Assembly: GCF_003931565.1 (NCBI RefSeq)
Contig: NZ_RRYI01000010.1
Coordinates: 62,001 to 126,000, forward strand
DNA length: 64,000 nucleotides
Direction: 5' to 3'
Origin: Caulobacter sp. 602-1
GTDB taxonomy: Bacteria > Pseudomonadota > Alphaproteobacteria > Caulobacterales > Caulobacteraceae
The position numbers and the translations under genes are program-made. The notes below the pieces were generated by a model, which saw nothing but the letters and a program-made list of their open reading frames with translations, did not search any database and had not been told where the DNA came from. Positions 33,589-43,832 of this stretch are shown here, one piece after another; the stretch's first letter is position 1, and each line of letters opens with the position of its first letter.

Positions 33589-35094
33589 TCACCGCTTGAG
33601 ACCGGCCGTGGCCAGGACCGGCATGCCCAGGGTGCGCGACGCCGAGGCCGGCGTCTGCAGCCCGGGACGCAGGAACATGCGGACCAGGCCTGCGCACAGG
33701 GCGGTGAAGCCCGCGAACAGGATGGCCAGCACAAGGACCGGCTTTTTCAGGCTCTTGCCGGTCGACGGCGCGACGGCGCGCTGGACGATGCGGATATTGT
33801 CGCTGCTCTCGGCTGACATCTGCCGCTGGGCCTCATCCTGCTGTTCCTTGACCGTGAAATCGCGGACGTTCGAGGACAGGACGTCGCGGTCGCGCGACAG
33901 TTCGTTGAACTGCGGCTCCAGCTGGGCCAGGCGTAGCAGGCGCGAGTTCACGTCGGTCACCTGCTGGGCGTAGGCGGCCTGCGACTGCTGCAGGGCCGCG
34001 ACCTCGGCCCTCAGATCATTGCGGGTGGTGGCCAGGGTCTGCCAGATCGGGTTGGGACCGCTGCGCCGCGCGCCCTCGCCATTGGTGCGACCGGCGGCGA
34101 GACCGGCCTCCAGCTGGGCGATCTGGGCGTTGATGTCCTGCACGGGTTGGGCGCCGGCCGTGTAGCGGGCCAGCAGGCCCTCGCGGTCCAGCTTCAGCTG
34201 GGCCAGCTTGATCGCGGCCGACATGTCGGTGTCGCGATACAGCACCGTCTCGGGCGAGGTGCGCGCCAGTTCGGCCTCGACGGCGGCCAGACGGCCCATG
34301 CGGTCCTGCAGCTGAGCGTCGACCGAGTACTTCTGCTGCTCGACCTGGGCCTGAAGCTGGGTCAGCGTGGTCTTCTGGGCGGTGAAGTCGCCGATGTCGT
34401 TGGTGGTCAGGAACGATTGATAGGCCGTGTCGGCGTCGGAAAGCTTCCGCGCGAAGATGTCGCGCTGGCGCTGCAGCACATTGTTGTCGCCGCCGATCAG
34501 CAGGCTGCGGCGATAGATCAGATACTCCTCGAGCAAGGTGTTCAGCACCTTCTCGGCCATTTCCGGATCGTTGTTCTGATAGGCCAGACGGATGATCGAA
34601 TTGTCGGGCGCGGTCTCGATCTTCAGGCTCTTGCCGATCGAGTCGCGGCCTTCGGCGATCAGCTTGCGCTTCCCCTCGGGCGTGGCGGCGGCGTACTTGG
34701 CCGCGTACTTCGGAAAGATCCGGGTGAAGCCGATCTTGCGGATCACCCGCTCGCGCAGCTCGCCGCTGCCCAGGATCTCGGCTTCGGACTGGATGACCTC
34801 GTCGGTGTTGGGCACCGCGCCGCGGCCGGCGTCGCCGGCGCGGGGTTCATAGACATATTCCTGGCCCAGGCGGACGAACAGGCTGGATTGCGCGGTGTAG
34901 TTCTTCTTCAGCGTGAGGGCGAAGCCGAACCCCAGCGCCACGATCACCACGAAGACCACCAGCATCAGGAAGCGCTCGCGCCACAGCAGGGTGACGAAGT
35001 CGGCCGGGGCGTATTTGGCGCGCGCGCCGACGACCCCGGCCGCCATGCGAGGCGGCTGGTCGTGCGGTACGCTGATCCAAGGGCTCGTCGACAT
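33589..35094 (-). CDS. Wzz/GumC-type chain-length determinant protein
   Basis: 501 residues. The Wzz domain begins near residue 30 with a helix (FLMLVVFVVIVALGFGFALTL); a long periplasmic coiled-coil region follows (QQKYSVDAQLQDRMGRLAAVEAELA and ALQQSQAAYAQQVTDVNSRLLRLAQLE) with a second helix near residue 450 (PVLVLAILFAGFTALCAGLV). It lacks the fused kinase, which is the separate gene just downstream. It forms the periplasmic ring that sets chain length and links to Wza. It is divergent from wza across 85 bp. Confidence 0.92.
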   Translation of the reverse strand: MSTSPWISVPHDQPPRMAAGVVGARAKYAPADFVTLLWRERFLMLVVFVVIVALGFGFALTLKKNYTAQSSLFVRLGQEYVYEPRAGDAGRGAVPNTDEVIQSEAEILGSGELRERVIRKIGFTRIFPKYAAKYAAATPEGKRKLIAEGRDSIGKSLKIETAPDNSIIRLAYQNNDPEMAEKVLNTLLEEYLIYRRSLLIGGDNNVLQRQRDIFARKLSDADTAYQSFLTTNDIGDFTAQKTTLTQLQAQVEQQKYSVDAQLQDRMGRLAAVEAELARTSPETVLYRDTDMSAAIKLAQLKLDREGLLARYTAGAQPVQDINAQIAQLEAGLAAGRTNGEGARRSGPNPIWQTLATTRNDLRAEVAALQQSQAAYAQQVTDVNSRLLRLAQLEPQFNELSRDRDVLSSNVRDFTVKEQQDEAQRQMSAESSDNIRIVQRAVAPSTGKSLKKPVLVLAILFAGFTALCAGLVRMFLRPGLQTPASASRTLGMPVLATAGLKR

Positions 35095-35179
35095 CCGAAT
35101 CCGGGCGGTTCAATCTGCGTCGCACCCTGGGGCGGCCAGCCTTAAGGGTTCGTTACCCATTCCTGTTAAGACTTGTCGC

Positions 35180-35926
35180 ATGCAGAGCCGCACGCATCTC
35201 AAGACGGTCATGGCCGTGGTCCTAATGGCCGGCGGGATTTCCGCCTGCGGGCACATCGACGCCGAGCCGATCACGCCGGGGCCCAGACCTACCGCGAACT
35301 TCTCTAATATCGGTTACGCCGATTGGAGCGAGAGCGAGCCGTCGTACCGGTTCTATCCGGGCGACGAGGTCGAGGTGGCGGTGCCGTCGGCGCCCGAGCT
35401 CAACAAGTCGTTGATCGTGCAGCCGGACGGGCGCATCGCCTTGCCGCTGGTCGCCCCCGTGATGGCCGCCGATCGCACAATCGACGAGTTGGAGGGCTCG
35501 ATCAGCCAGGCCTATGCCAGCACGCTGCTGCGGCCGCAGGTCCAGGTTTCGGTGAAGACGGCGACGCCGCTCAAGGTTTTCGTCGGCGGCGAGGTCAAGA
35601 ACGCTGGCGTGTTCGACATGGCGGGCGACAGCGACGCCCTGCGGGCCATCATCCAGGCCGGCGGTTTCACCAACGGCGCCAAGCGCAATCAGGTGGTGAT
35701 CATTCGTCGCGGCCCCGACGGGCGGGCGATGATGCGGACGGCGGACCTGCTGGCGGGCCTGACGCGCTCGGGCGGCGCGGATCTGGTGCCCCTGCGGCGT
35801 TTCGACGTCGTCTACGTGCCGCGCAGCGGCGTTTCGGAAGCGGGCCTGTTCATGCAGCAGTACTTCCGCGACCTGCTGCCCATCAGCTTCAGCTACGCGA
35901 TCAACGGCAACGTCAACGGCAACTGA
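35180..35926 (+). CDS. Wza-type polysaccharide export lipoprotein
   Basis: 248 residues from the ATG at 35180. Signal with lipobox MAGGISAC, Cys at residue 22. A Poly_export domain (YRFYPGDEVEVAVPSAPELNKS...VQPDGRIALPLVAPV) is followed by SLBB-like parts (VFVGGEVKNAGVFDM, AIIQAGGFTNGAK, LRRFDVVYVPRSG). It lacks the extended C-terminal helix of E. coli Wza. It is an outer-membrane channel for capsule export, sharing a divergent promoter region with the Wzz operon. Confidence 0.92.
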   Translation: MQSRTHLKTVMAVVLMAGGISACGHIDAEPITPGPRPTANFSNIGYADWSESEPSYRFYPGDEVEVAVPSAPELNKSLIVQPDGRIALPLVAPVMAADRTIDELEGSISQAYASTLLRPQVQVSVKTATPLKVFVGGEVKNAGVFDMAGDSDALRAIIQAGGFTNGAKRNQVVIIRRGPDGRAMMRTADLLAGLTRSGGADLVPLRRFDVVYVPRSGVSEAGLFMQQYFRDLLPISFSYAINGNVNGN

Positions 35927-35977
35927 GCCGGTCCCCAACAGGACCGGCGGGCAGAGTCCGAACCCGGATGACCGGGT

Positions 35978-36256
35978 TCAGCCGTGGACGAGCCATTCGC
36001 GGGCCTGACGCTGGGCTTCGGCGACTTCGTCGCTGGCCATCTCTTGCGACAGCTCCTTGCGGTAGACCTTGGCTTCGACCGAACCGCGCATGGCGGCCAG
36101 ATTGAACAGCATGTGGGCCGACACGTAGTCCAGCGGCGCGCCGCCCTGACCGGTCGAGTACAGCAGGCCCATGCGGAACAGTTCGTCGCCGGTGGATTCG
36201 GCGGTCGGCAGCGGCAGCATGGCCACGGCGGCTGGCGGTTCTTGCATCATCATCAT
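35978..36256 (-). CDS. short Sel1-repeat protein
   Basis: 92 residues. The run of four ATG codons at the start follows GAGAGGAGA; the first is used here. One to one-and-a-half Sel1-like repeats are seen: DELFRMGLLYSTGQGGAPLDYVSAHMLFNLAAMRGSVEA and the following helix. Sel1 units are TPR-like scaffolds for protein binding. It has no signal peptide. A strong hairpin lies directly upstream of the ribosome site. It is convergent with wza across 51 bp. Confidence 0.75.
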   Translation of the reverse strand: MMMMQEPPAAVAMLPLPTAESTGDELFRMGLLYSTGQGGAPLDYVSAHMLFNLAAMRGSVEAKVYRKELSQEMASDEVAEAQRQAREWLVHG

Positions 36257-36267
36257 GGCGTGTCTCC

Positions 36268-36313
36268 TCTCTCAGGCTCGCCCCGCCGTTCTGACGGATC
36301 AGAGCCTGAGAGA
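36268..36313 (-). promoter_or_regulatory. 12-bp inverted repeat beside the Sel1-like gene's ribosome site
   Basis: TCTCTCAGGCTC (36268-36279) and GAGCCTGAGAGA (36302-36313) are exact complements around a 22-base loop that can itself pair (CTGATC...). In the mRNA the 3' arm runs straight into GAGGAGA, the ribosome site, so folding would limit ribosome access. Confidence 0.6.
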
Positions 36314-36428
36314 AGAAAAGTCCAGCGCCACTGAACATATAGTTAAACACGCGAACATCATGAACGACGCGCAAAGTATACTAGTTGTTTAAAGTGATTA
36401 CTGACCGTAAACACGAGTCTACGGCGCG

Positions 36429-37154
36429 TTAACGCGCGCGCTGCCCGAAAAGCACCTTTCGGGCCTCTTCCGCCGCTTTTCCCGACGCCTGCAGCCCTCC
36501 GGCCCGCAATTCCGCGCCCAACTTGAACCCCTTCTGGACCGCTTCGCGCGCGCCGACGCGCTCGAACCAGCTCCTCAAATTGGGGAACTCATCCAGAATG
36601 ATGCCCTGGTTTTTCCACGGAACAACCCACGGCCAGCTCATGAAGTCGGCGATGGACAATTGGCCGCAGATGAAATCACGCCCTTCCAGCCGCTTGTTGA
36701 GCACGCCGTACAGGCGGTGGGTCTCGTTGGTGTAGCGGATGACGCCGTAGGCGATCTGGCGCTGGTCGGCGATGAGCGACGGCGCGTACTGGCGGAAATG
36801 GTGGGTCTGGCCAGCCATGGGACCCAGGCCGCCCATCTGCCACATCACCCACTGGTCGATGTCGACGCGATCTCGCTCGGTCTCGCCGTAGAACTTTCCG
36901 CTCTTGCGGGCCAGGTACTGCAGGATGGCGCCGGACTCGAAGACCGAGATCGGCTGGCCGTCGGGACCGTCGGGGTCGACGATGGCCGGCATGCGGTTGT
37001 TGGGGCTGATGGCCAGGAATTCGGGCTTGAACTGCTCGCCGGTCCCGATGTTCACCGGAATCATCTCGTAGGGCAGCCCCATCTCCTCCAGGGCGATGGA
37101 GACCTTCCAGCCGTTGGGCGTGGGCCAATAGTGCAGTTCGATCGGACGACTCAT
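36429..37154 (-). CDS. glutathione S-transferase, YfcG/YghU-like (Nu class)
   Basis: 241 residues. A thioredoxin-fold N-terminal domain (IELHYWPTPNGWKVSIALEEMGLPYE) has the Thr/Asn active region of the YghU/YfcG group rather than a Tyr or Cys, plus 'NNRMPAIVDPDGPDGQPISVFESGAILQYLA' as the glutathione site. A helical C-terminal domain follows. Nu-class enzymes show disulfide-bond reductase activity with glutathione. It stands alone, divergent from the RcnB-like gene. Confidence 0.9.
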   Translation of the reverse strand: MSRPIELHYWPTPNGWKVSIALEEMGLPYEMIPVNIGTGEQFKPEFLAISPNNRMPAIVDPDGPDGQPISVFESGAILQYLARKSGKFYGETERDRVDIDQWVMWQMGGLGPMAGQTHHFRQYAPSLIADQRQIAYGVIRYTNETHRLYGVLNKRLEGRDFICGQLSIADFMSWPWVVPWKNQGIILDEFPNLRSWFERVGAREAVQKGFKLGAELRAGGLQASGKAAEEARKVLFGQRAR

Positions 37155-37351
37155 TGGCCTTCCCTCCCTTGATCTTTGCCGCCACCGAAGATGGTCGCCG
37201 ACGCCCTTCCCGCCAAGACCTGGCTATCGAAAAGCCTGACCTCGCCGTTCAGGCTGGGTTCAGCCGAACGGCGTCAGTCTGCGTTTCAAGGTCGAGGGAA
37301 GTTTCTAGGCGACGTCTCGGAGGCGCCGCCCGACCACCAGGAGAAGACGAG

Positions 37352-37855
37352 ATGAAACGTCTGCTGCTCACCATCGCCGCCGCGGCCGCCGTGGCGGGCC
37401 CGCTGGCCCTAAGCGCCACAGAGGCCGCCGCTCAGGATCGCGGACGCTGGGAACACCACGACCGTGGTCGGGACTGGGATCGCGGCCGGGACCATGACCG
37501 TCGCGACTATGGACGCGACTATGGCAGAGGCGACTACGGCCGCGGCGATTACGGGCGCCATGACCGCTGGGATCGCGGCCGCCACAACGGCTACTATTAC
37601 AACAACCGCTGGTCTTACGGCCCGCCCCCGCCCGCCTATTACGGTCGTCCGGGCTTCCGCCCCGGCTATACGTCCTGGCGTCGCGGCGCCTACCTCCCGA
37701 GCTACTATCGTGGCCGCGGGTACGTGGTGAACGATTACTATCGCTATAGCCTGCGCCCGCCGCCCCGGGGCTACTATTGGTATCGCACGGGCAATGACTA
37801 CGTGCTGGCCGCCATCGCGACTGGTCTGATCTTCGACGTCATCGCCAACCACTAG
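37352..37855 (+). CDS. secreted RcnB-like protein
   Basis: 167 residues from the ATG at 37352, after AGGAGAAG. Signal peptide MKRLLLTIAAAAAVAGPLALSATEAAAQ. Then a Gly-Asp-Arg-Tyr-rich tract with repeats of the type DYGRGDYGRG at about residues 45-70, and a C-terminal RcnB domain: PPPRGYYWYRTGNDYVLAAIATGLI. RcnB proteins are periplasmic and linked to metal homeostasis in E. coli; in Caulobacter relatives they are numerous and mostly uncharacterised. Confidence 0.8.
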   Translation: MKRLLLTIAAAAAVAGPLALSATEAAAQDRGRWEHHDRGRDWDRGRDHDRRDYGRDYGRGDYGRGDYGRHDRWDRGRHNGYYYNNRWSYGPPPPAYYGRPGFRPGYTSWRRGAYLPSYYRGRGYVVNDYYRYSLRPPPRGYYWYRTGNDYVLAAIATGLIFDVIANH

Positions 37856-38047
37856 ATCTGAACTGCATCCGCAGCGTCGAAGCGGCGTCCTAGGCTTTGC
37901 CTGGGGCGCCGTTTTGCGGTCACACGCGCCTCAACCTCGCCGCGTATGCGGCCCAAACGCCCGATTGCGAAGTCATTTCGACCGCATTACCCGGCCAGCG
38001 TAGGCTCCGCGTCACACAACGACGCTGCAGCAACACGGTCCCACCCC

Positions 38048-38401
38048 ATGAAGACCCTGCGCATCACCGCCGCCGCCCTGACCCTCGCCGCGGCCGCCTA
38101 TGCCGGCTCCGCCCTGGCTCAATCGACCCTGCCCCAGACCTCGCCGGCCAATCCCCAGCCCGGCGTCACCACCCCGGCGCCGACCACCGACCCGTCGATG
38201 GCCGCCCCCACGACCGAGCAATCGGCGCCGCCCGCCTCCGAGACCGCGACCCCGGCCGACTCCGCCGGCGCGCCGACCTCGACCACGGCGCCGGCCATGA
38301 CCGACGAAAAGACCGCGCCGGCCGCCGACGAGACGGCCGCCAAGAAGGTCAAGAAACACAAGAAGACGGCCGAAGAGCCGACCCCGGCCCAGCCGCGGTA
38401 A
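38048..38401 (+). CDS. secreted Pro/Thr/Ala-rich hypothetical protein
   Basis: 117 residues from the ATG at 38048. The signal peptide ends ...YAGSALAQ; the mature chain is low-complexity Pro/Thr/Ala/Glu with a Lys-rich end (KKVKKHKKTAEEP). It is probably disordered and periplasmic. There is no known domain. A strong bidirectional terminator separates it from the convergent gatB. Confidence 0.65.
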   Translation: MKTLRITAAALTLAAAAYAGSALAQSTLPQTSPANPQPGVTTPAPTTDPSMAAPTTEQSAPPASETATPADSAGAPTSTTAPAMTDEKTAPAADETAAKKVKKHKKTAEEPTPAQPR

Positions 38402-38424
38402 TTTAAAGTTCGCATCAATGAAGA

Positions 38425-38452
38425 AGGGCCCGCGGCTTCCACCGCGGGCCCT
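38425..38452. terminator. bidirectional terminator
   Basis: AGGGCCCGCGG / CCGCGGGCCCT, a perfect 11-bp stem with a 6-base loop, between two converging genes; AAGAA precedes it and TCGTCGTTT follows. Confidence 0.8.
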
Positions 38453-38476
38453 CGTCGTTTCCGGCCGTAGGAGCGC

Positions 38477-39976
38477 CTATTCGGCGACGCCGAGCTTCTG
38501 GCGCAGCAACGCGTTGACCGTGCCCGGGTTGGCCTTGCCGCCGGTCGCCTTCATGACCTGGCCGACGAACCAGCCCAGGGCCTGCGGCTTGTCCTTCACG
38601 GCCTCGGCCTTGTCGGGATTGCCGGCGATCAGGTCGTCGATGGCCTTCTCGATGGCGCCGGTGTCGTTGATCTGCACCAGGCCGCGCTTCTCGACGATCT
38701 CGGCGGGACGGCCCTCGCCGGCCCACATGTGCTCGAAGACCTCCTTGGCGATCTTCGACGAGATCGTACCGTTCTCGATCAGCTCGACCAACTGGGCGAT
38801 GTCCGACGACGGCAGGGGCGAATTGGCGATCTCGTGGCCGCCGGCCGACAGCTTGGCCAGCAGTTCATTGGTCACCCAGTTGGCCACGAGCTTGGCGTCG
38901 CGCCCCTTGGCGGCGGCCTCGAAGTAGTCGGCGCGGTCGCTCTCGATGATCAGCACGCCGGCGTCATAGGCCGAGAGACCATACTGGCTCTGCAGGCGCG
39001 CCTTCTTGGCGTCCGGCAGCTCGGGCAGGGTCTCCTCGATCTGCTTCACCCAGGCCGCGTCCAGAACCAGCGGCAGCAGGTCCGGATCGGGGAAGTAGCG
39101 ATAGTCGTGCGCCTCTTCCTTCGACCGCATCGAGCGGGTCTCGAGCTTGGTCGGGTCGAACAGGCGAGTCTCCTGGTCGATCACGCCGCCGTCCTCCAGG
39201 ATCTCGATCTGGCGACGGGCCTCGTACTCGATGGCCTGCTGGATGTAGCGGTAGCTGTTGACGTTCTTGATCTCGCAGCGCGTGCCCAGATGCTTGAAGC
39301 TGCCGGTCTCGCGGAACTTCTCGTAGTCGCCGGGGCGGCAGACCGAGACGTTGACGTCGGCGCGCAGGTTGCCCTTCTCCATGTCGCCGTCGCAGGTGCC
39401 CAGATAGACCAGGATCGTCCGCAACTTCTTGACGTAGGCGGCGGCCTCTTCCGAGGTGCGCATGTCGGGCTTGGAGACGATCTCCATCAGCGCCGTGCCC
39501 GCGCGATTCAGGTCGACATAGGTCGCGTTCGGATCCTGGTCGTGCAGCGACTTGCCCGCGTCCTGTTCCAGGTGCAGGCGCTCGATACGGACGTCGAAGG
39601 TCGTGCCGTCGTCGCGCTCGACCGTCACCACGCCCTCGCCGACGATCGGCTGATCGAACTGGCTGATCTGATAGCCCTGCGGCAGATCCGGATAGAAGTA
39701 GTTCTTCCGGTCGAAGCGGCTCTTCAGATTGATCTGCGCCTTCAGGCCCAGCCCCGTCTTCACCGCCTGCTCGACGCAGAACCGGTTCAGGACCGGCAGC
39801 ATGCCCGGCATGGCCGCGTCCACGAGGCTGACCTGCTCGTTCGGCCCCGCGCCGAAGCCGACGGCGGCGCCGGAGAACAGCTTGGACTTGCTGGCCACCT
39901 GGGCGTGGACCTCGAGGCCGAGGACGATTTCCCAGGGGCCGGTGCGGCCTTGGATCGTTTTGGAATCTTGCGTCAT
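38477..39976 (-). CDS. gatB: Asp-tRNA(Asn)/Glu-tRNA(Gln) amidotransferase subunit B
   Basis: 499 residues, the usual length. Signatures are 'WEIVLGLEVHAQVASKSKLFSG', 'FDRKNYFYPDLPQGYQISQ', LHLEQDAGKS and CEIKNVNSYRYIQQAIEYEARRQ. The C-terminal GatB/Yqey domain covers the last ~150 residues. The kinase-like part activates the misacylated tRNA with ATP, and ammonia from GatA completes the reaction. Unlike many genomes gatB is not adjacent to gatCA here; one short plus-strand gene lies between. Confidence 0.97.
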   Translation of the reverse strand: MTQDSKTIQGRTGPWEIVLGLEVHAQVASKSKLFSGAAVGFGAGPNEQVSLVDAAMPGMLPVLNRFCVEQAVKTGLGLKAQINLKSRFDRKNYFYPDLPQGYQISQFDQPIVGEGVVTVERDDGTTFDVRIERLHLEQDAGKSLHDQDPNATYVDLNRAGTALMEIVSKPDMRTSEEAAAYVKKLRTILVYLGTCDGDMEKGNLRADVNVSVCRPGDYEKFRETGSFKHLGTRCEIKNVNSYRYIQQAIEYEARRQIEILEDGGVIDQETRLFDPTKLETRSMRSKEEAHDYRYFPDPDLLPLVLDAAWVKQIEETLPELPDAKKARLQSQYGLSAYDAGVLIIESDRADYFEAAAKGRDAKLVANWVTNELLAKLSAGGHEIANSPLPSSDIAQLVELIENGTISSKIAKEVFEHMWAGEGRPAEIVEKRGLVQINDTGAIEKAIDDLIAGNPDKAEAVKDKPQALGWFVGQVMKATGGKANPGTVNALLRQKLGVAE

Positions 39977-40215
39977 GGCCGTTTCTCTACATCAAGCGAG
40001 CCGGGCCGGAAAAGCTTTCGGACGCATGTCGCCAGCATCTTATGCAATCCAAGCCCCGCAAGGTCTTGAAGTTGTTTGAATGAAGCGGAACCGTTCGTTT
40101 TCGACGTCACTGAATAAGGCCGGATTGAGTCAAATCCGGCGCCATTGCGGGGCAAGGGAACCGTCGAGTTATCGCACCGTTCATTTTCTCGAACAGCTCA
40201 CTCACGGAGGTAGAA

Positions 40216-40824
40216 ATGCCCACCGCCCGCATCACTCGCCCAGCTCTTAACTTCGATGCTCCGGAACCGGTCGTCACGTCGGATCCGAATGCTTCGGCGT
40301 TGTTTCCCAGCCAGCCGGTCTATGCTCGCTCGCCGAAGAAGAAGGCGTCCGGCAACCTGCCCCTTCTGATCGGCGTCCCCGTGCTGGCCGTCGCGGCCGG
40401 CGCCCTGATCTGGGGCATGAGCGCCAATCGCGGCGAAGCGCCGACCGATCCGCAGTCGCTGAAGACCGCCACGGCCGAGAGCCAGCCCCCGGTCGGCACG
40501 ACGCCGGTTCCCGCCAGCGCCGCGGCCACGCCGTCGCCGATCCCGCAGCCGACCGAACTGGCCGCCAACGAGATCCCCGCCCCGGCTCCGGTCGCCCGCT
40601 CGACGCCACGCGCCACGGCTCCGGCCCGAACGGCCGCCCGCCGCGCCGCGCCGGTCGAAACCAGCGCGCCGGACGTCTCGACGGCCGCGACCAACGTCAG
40701 CGCCACGGTTCCGGCCGCGCCGCCGACCGTCAGCGCCCCGATCGCCGAACCGGCTCCGCTGGTGATCCCCGCGCCCGCGGCGGCGCAACCGACGCCGCAG
40801 CCCGAGGCGACCATCCCTCAGTAG
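40216..40824 (+). CDS. single-pass membrane protein with Pro/Ala-rich tail
   Basis: 202 residues; ATG preceded by CGGAGGTAG. A 45-residue cytoplasmic part with KKK precedes one helix (LPLLIGVPVLAVAAGALIWGM), then about 130 residues of Pro/Ala/Thr-rich sequence, probably disordered and periplasmic. There is no recognised domain. It lies between gatB and gatA, in the opposite orientation, and ends in a strong terminator. It may span toward the cell wall. Confidence 0.7.
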   Translation: MPTARITRPALNFDAPEPVVTSDPNASALFPSQPVYARSPKKKASGNLPLLIGVPVLAVAAGALIWGMSANRGEAPTDPQSLKTATAESQPPVGTTPVPASAAATPSPIPQPTELAANEIPAPAPVARSTPRATAPARTAARRAAPVETSAPDVSTAATNVSATVPAAPPTVSAPIAEPAPLVIPAPAAAQPTPQPEATIPQ

Positions 40825-40850
40825 GCCGGTCACCACACGGCTGAACGAAG

Positions 40851-40879
40851 AAGGGCGGCTCCGCCGGAGCCGCCCTTTT
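40851..40879. terminator. terminator between convergent genes
   Basis: AAGGGCGGCTCC / GGAGCCGCCCTT, a perfect 12-bp stem with a 3-base loop, followed by TT on the plus strand and preceded by GAAG. It ends just before the gatA stop and serves both genes. Confidence 0.85.
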
Positions 40880-40886
40880 CCTTAGA

Positions 40887-42358
<1,472 letters not shown>

Positions 42359-42359
<1 letters not shown>

Positions 42360-42646
42360 TATTCGACCACTTTCGGCACGACGAAGAAGTTGTTCACGGA
42401 CTTGGGCGCGTTGCTGGTCACGCGGGCCGGATCGCCGCCCATGGTGACGACGTCCTCGCGCATCGGCAGACCGGCCGCCACGACGCTGGTCAACGGCTCG
42501 GCGCCGTCGGTGTCGACCTCGGCCAGCTGCTCGATCCACGCCATGATGCCGTTGAGCTCCTGGGCCAGGGCCTCGATGCGCTCTTCGGGTTCGGCGATGC
42601 GGGCGAGCCGGGCGACCTTCCGCACGGTCGCGGCGTCAATGGCCAT
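42359..42646 (-). CDS. gatC: Asp-tRNA(Asn)/Glu-tRNA(Gln) amidotransferase subunit C
   Basis: 95 residues, the normal size. 'VRKVARLARIAEPEERIEALAQELNGIMAWIEQLAEVDT' is the GatC helical signature, and the C-terminal extended arm that wraps GatA ends FFVVPKVVE. It is first in the gatCA operon and divergent from ruvX across 95 bp. Confidence 0.95.
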
Positions 42647-42741
42647 GGAGATCTCCTGAAATTCGAACGCGTGGGTTAGCGGTCCCCGCCCCAGGTTTCA
42701 AGACGAGGTTTCAAGCGCGTCGGCGCCTGTTATGAAGCGCC

Positions 42742-43212
42742 ATGCCCGTTCTCGACATCGAAGACTTCGCCGCCGCCCTCCCCCAGTACGCCGCCGTCGT
42801 CGGCCTGGACCCCGGCGAGAAGACCATTGGCGTAGCCGTTTCGGACGTCACCCGCACGGTCGCCAGCCCCATGGCGCTGATCGAGAAGACCAAATTCAGC
42901 AAGGACGCCGAGCAGCTGTTCAAGCTGATGGACAGCCGCGGCGCGGTCGGCGTCGTCATCGGTCTGCCGATGAACATGGACGGCACCGAAGGCGTGCGTT
43001 GCCAGTCCAACCGCGCCCTGGGTCGCAACCTGCTGCGCCTCAAGCCCGACCTGCCGATCACCTTCTGGGACGAGCGCCTGTCGACAGCGGCCGTGACCCG
43101 GGTGCTGATCGACGAGCACGACGTCTCGCGCAAGCGCCGCGACGAGGTCGTCGACAAGATGGCGGCCGGCTGGATCCTGCAGGGCGCGCTGGAACGGCTG
43201 CGGAGCCTCTAG
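42742..43212 (+). CDS. ruvX: Holliday-junction resolvase-like RuvX/YqgF
   Basis: 156 residues with an RNase H fold: VVGLDPGEKTIGVAVSD carries the first catalytic Asp, GLPMNMDGTEGVRCQ the middle motif, and WDERLSTAAVTRVL plus the final DEVVDKMAAGWILQGAL the later acidic residues. It is proposed to act on Holliday junctions and in 16S rRNA maturation. Its divergence from gatC matches other Caulobacterales, as I recall. Confidence 0.95.
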   Translation: MPVLDIEDFAAALPQYAAVVGLDPGEKTIGVAVSDVTRTVASPMALIEKTKFSKDAEQLFKLMDSRGAVGVVIGLPMNMDGTEGVRCQSNRALGRNLLRLKPDLPITFWDERLSTAAVTRVLIDEHDVSRKRRDEVVDKMAAGWILQGALERLRSL

Positions 43213-43306
43213 CCGCGCCCTTTTTTCGCCTGGCGCCAGAATATCCGGGCTTTTTGGACTCCGGCCCGTATGGATAAGCTTGGCTCATTCGCGGACGGGG
43301 ACGGTC

Positions 43307-43621
43307 ATGAAGGCCAGGAGGTTCGGCAGGTCGAGACACGCCGCCACGGCAAGCGCCGTCCTGCTCGTCACCCTGACGGCCGGCGGGAGCCTCGCGGGCG
43401 CGGGCGACGACTGCCCGCCCAATCCCGAACCGGGCAAATGCTACGAGAAGGTCTACCGGCCCGCTCAGTACGAGAGCTATGTCGACCAGGAAGCGGACCA
43501 GCAGCGCCCGGCCCCGCAGGCTTATCGCCCCGTCACCAAGCAGCGGAAGATTCGCGAGGCCAGCTTCGTGTGGCAGGTCATTTCCTGCGACGGCCGCCTT
43601 CCCGCCAGACGCGATCACTAA
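43307..43621 (+). CDS. small secreted hypothetical protein
   Basis: 104 residues from the ATG at 43307 (MKARRFGRSRHAATASAVLL). The signal is followed by a short mature domain with Cys pairs (DDCPPNPEPGKCYEKVYRPAQYE and VISCDGR), probably one disulfide. The CYEKVYRPAQY segment recalls repeated motifs of OmpA-associated periplasmic proteins. No named family is recognised. Confidence 0.6.
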   Translation: MKARRFGRSRHAATASAVLLVTLTAGGSLAGAGDDCPPNPEPGKCYEKVYRPAQYESYVDQEADQQRPAPQAYRPVTKQRKIREASFVWQVISCDGRLPARRDH

Positions 43622-43832
43622 CCGCATTCAGCCGCGACTTGCGCTGGCGAGGTCCATAACATCCCTAGACGCGAGTTTTCCTCGTTTCGGGGAGCGGGGA
43701 ACTCCCTTCCTTGGGGAAAAACCGCGACAACATTGTTCTGCTTTTGAATATGGTTAAGGTCGCGCCCCGGATCGAACCCCTGGTTCGCTCCGGGGCGATG
43801 TATACCTGGGTTGAGGGCAACGAGGGGCTCGG

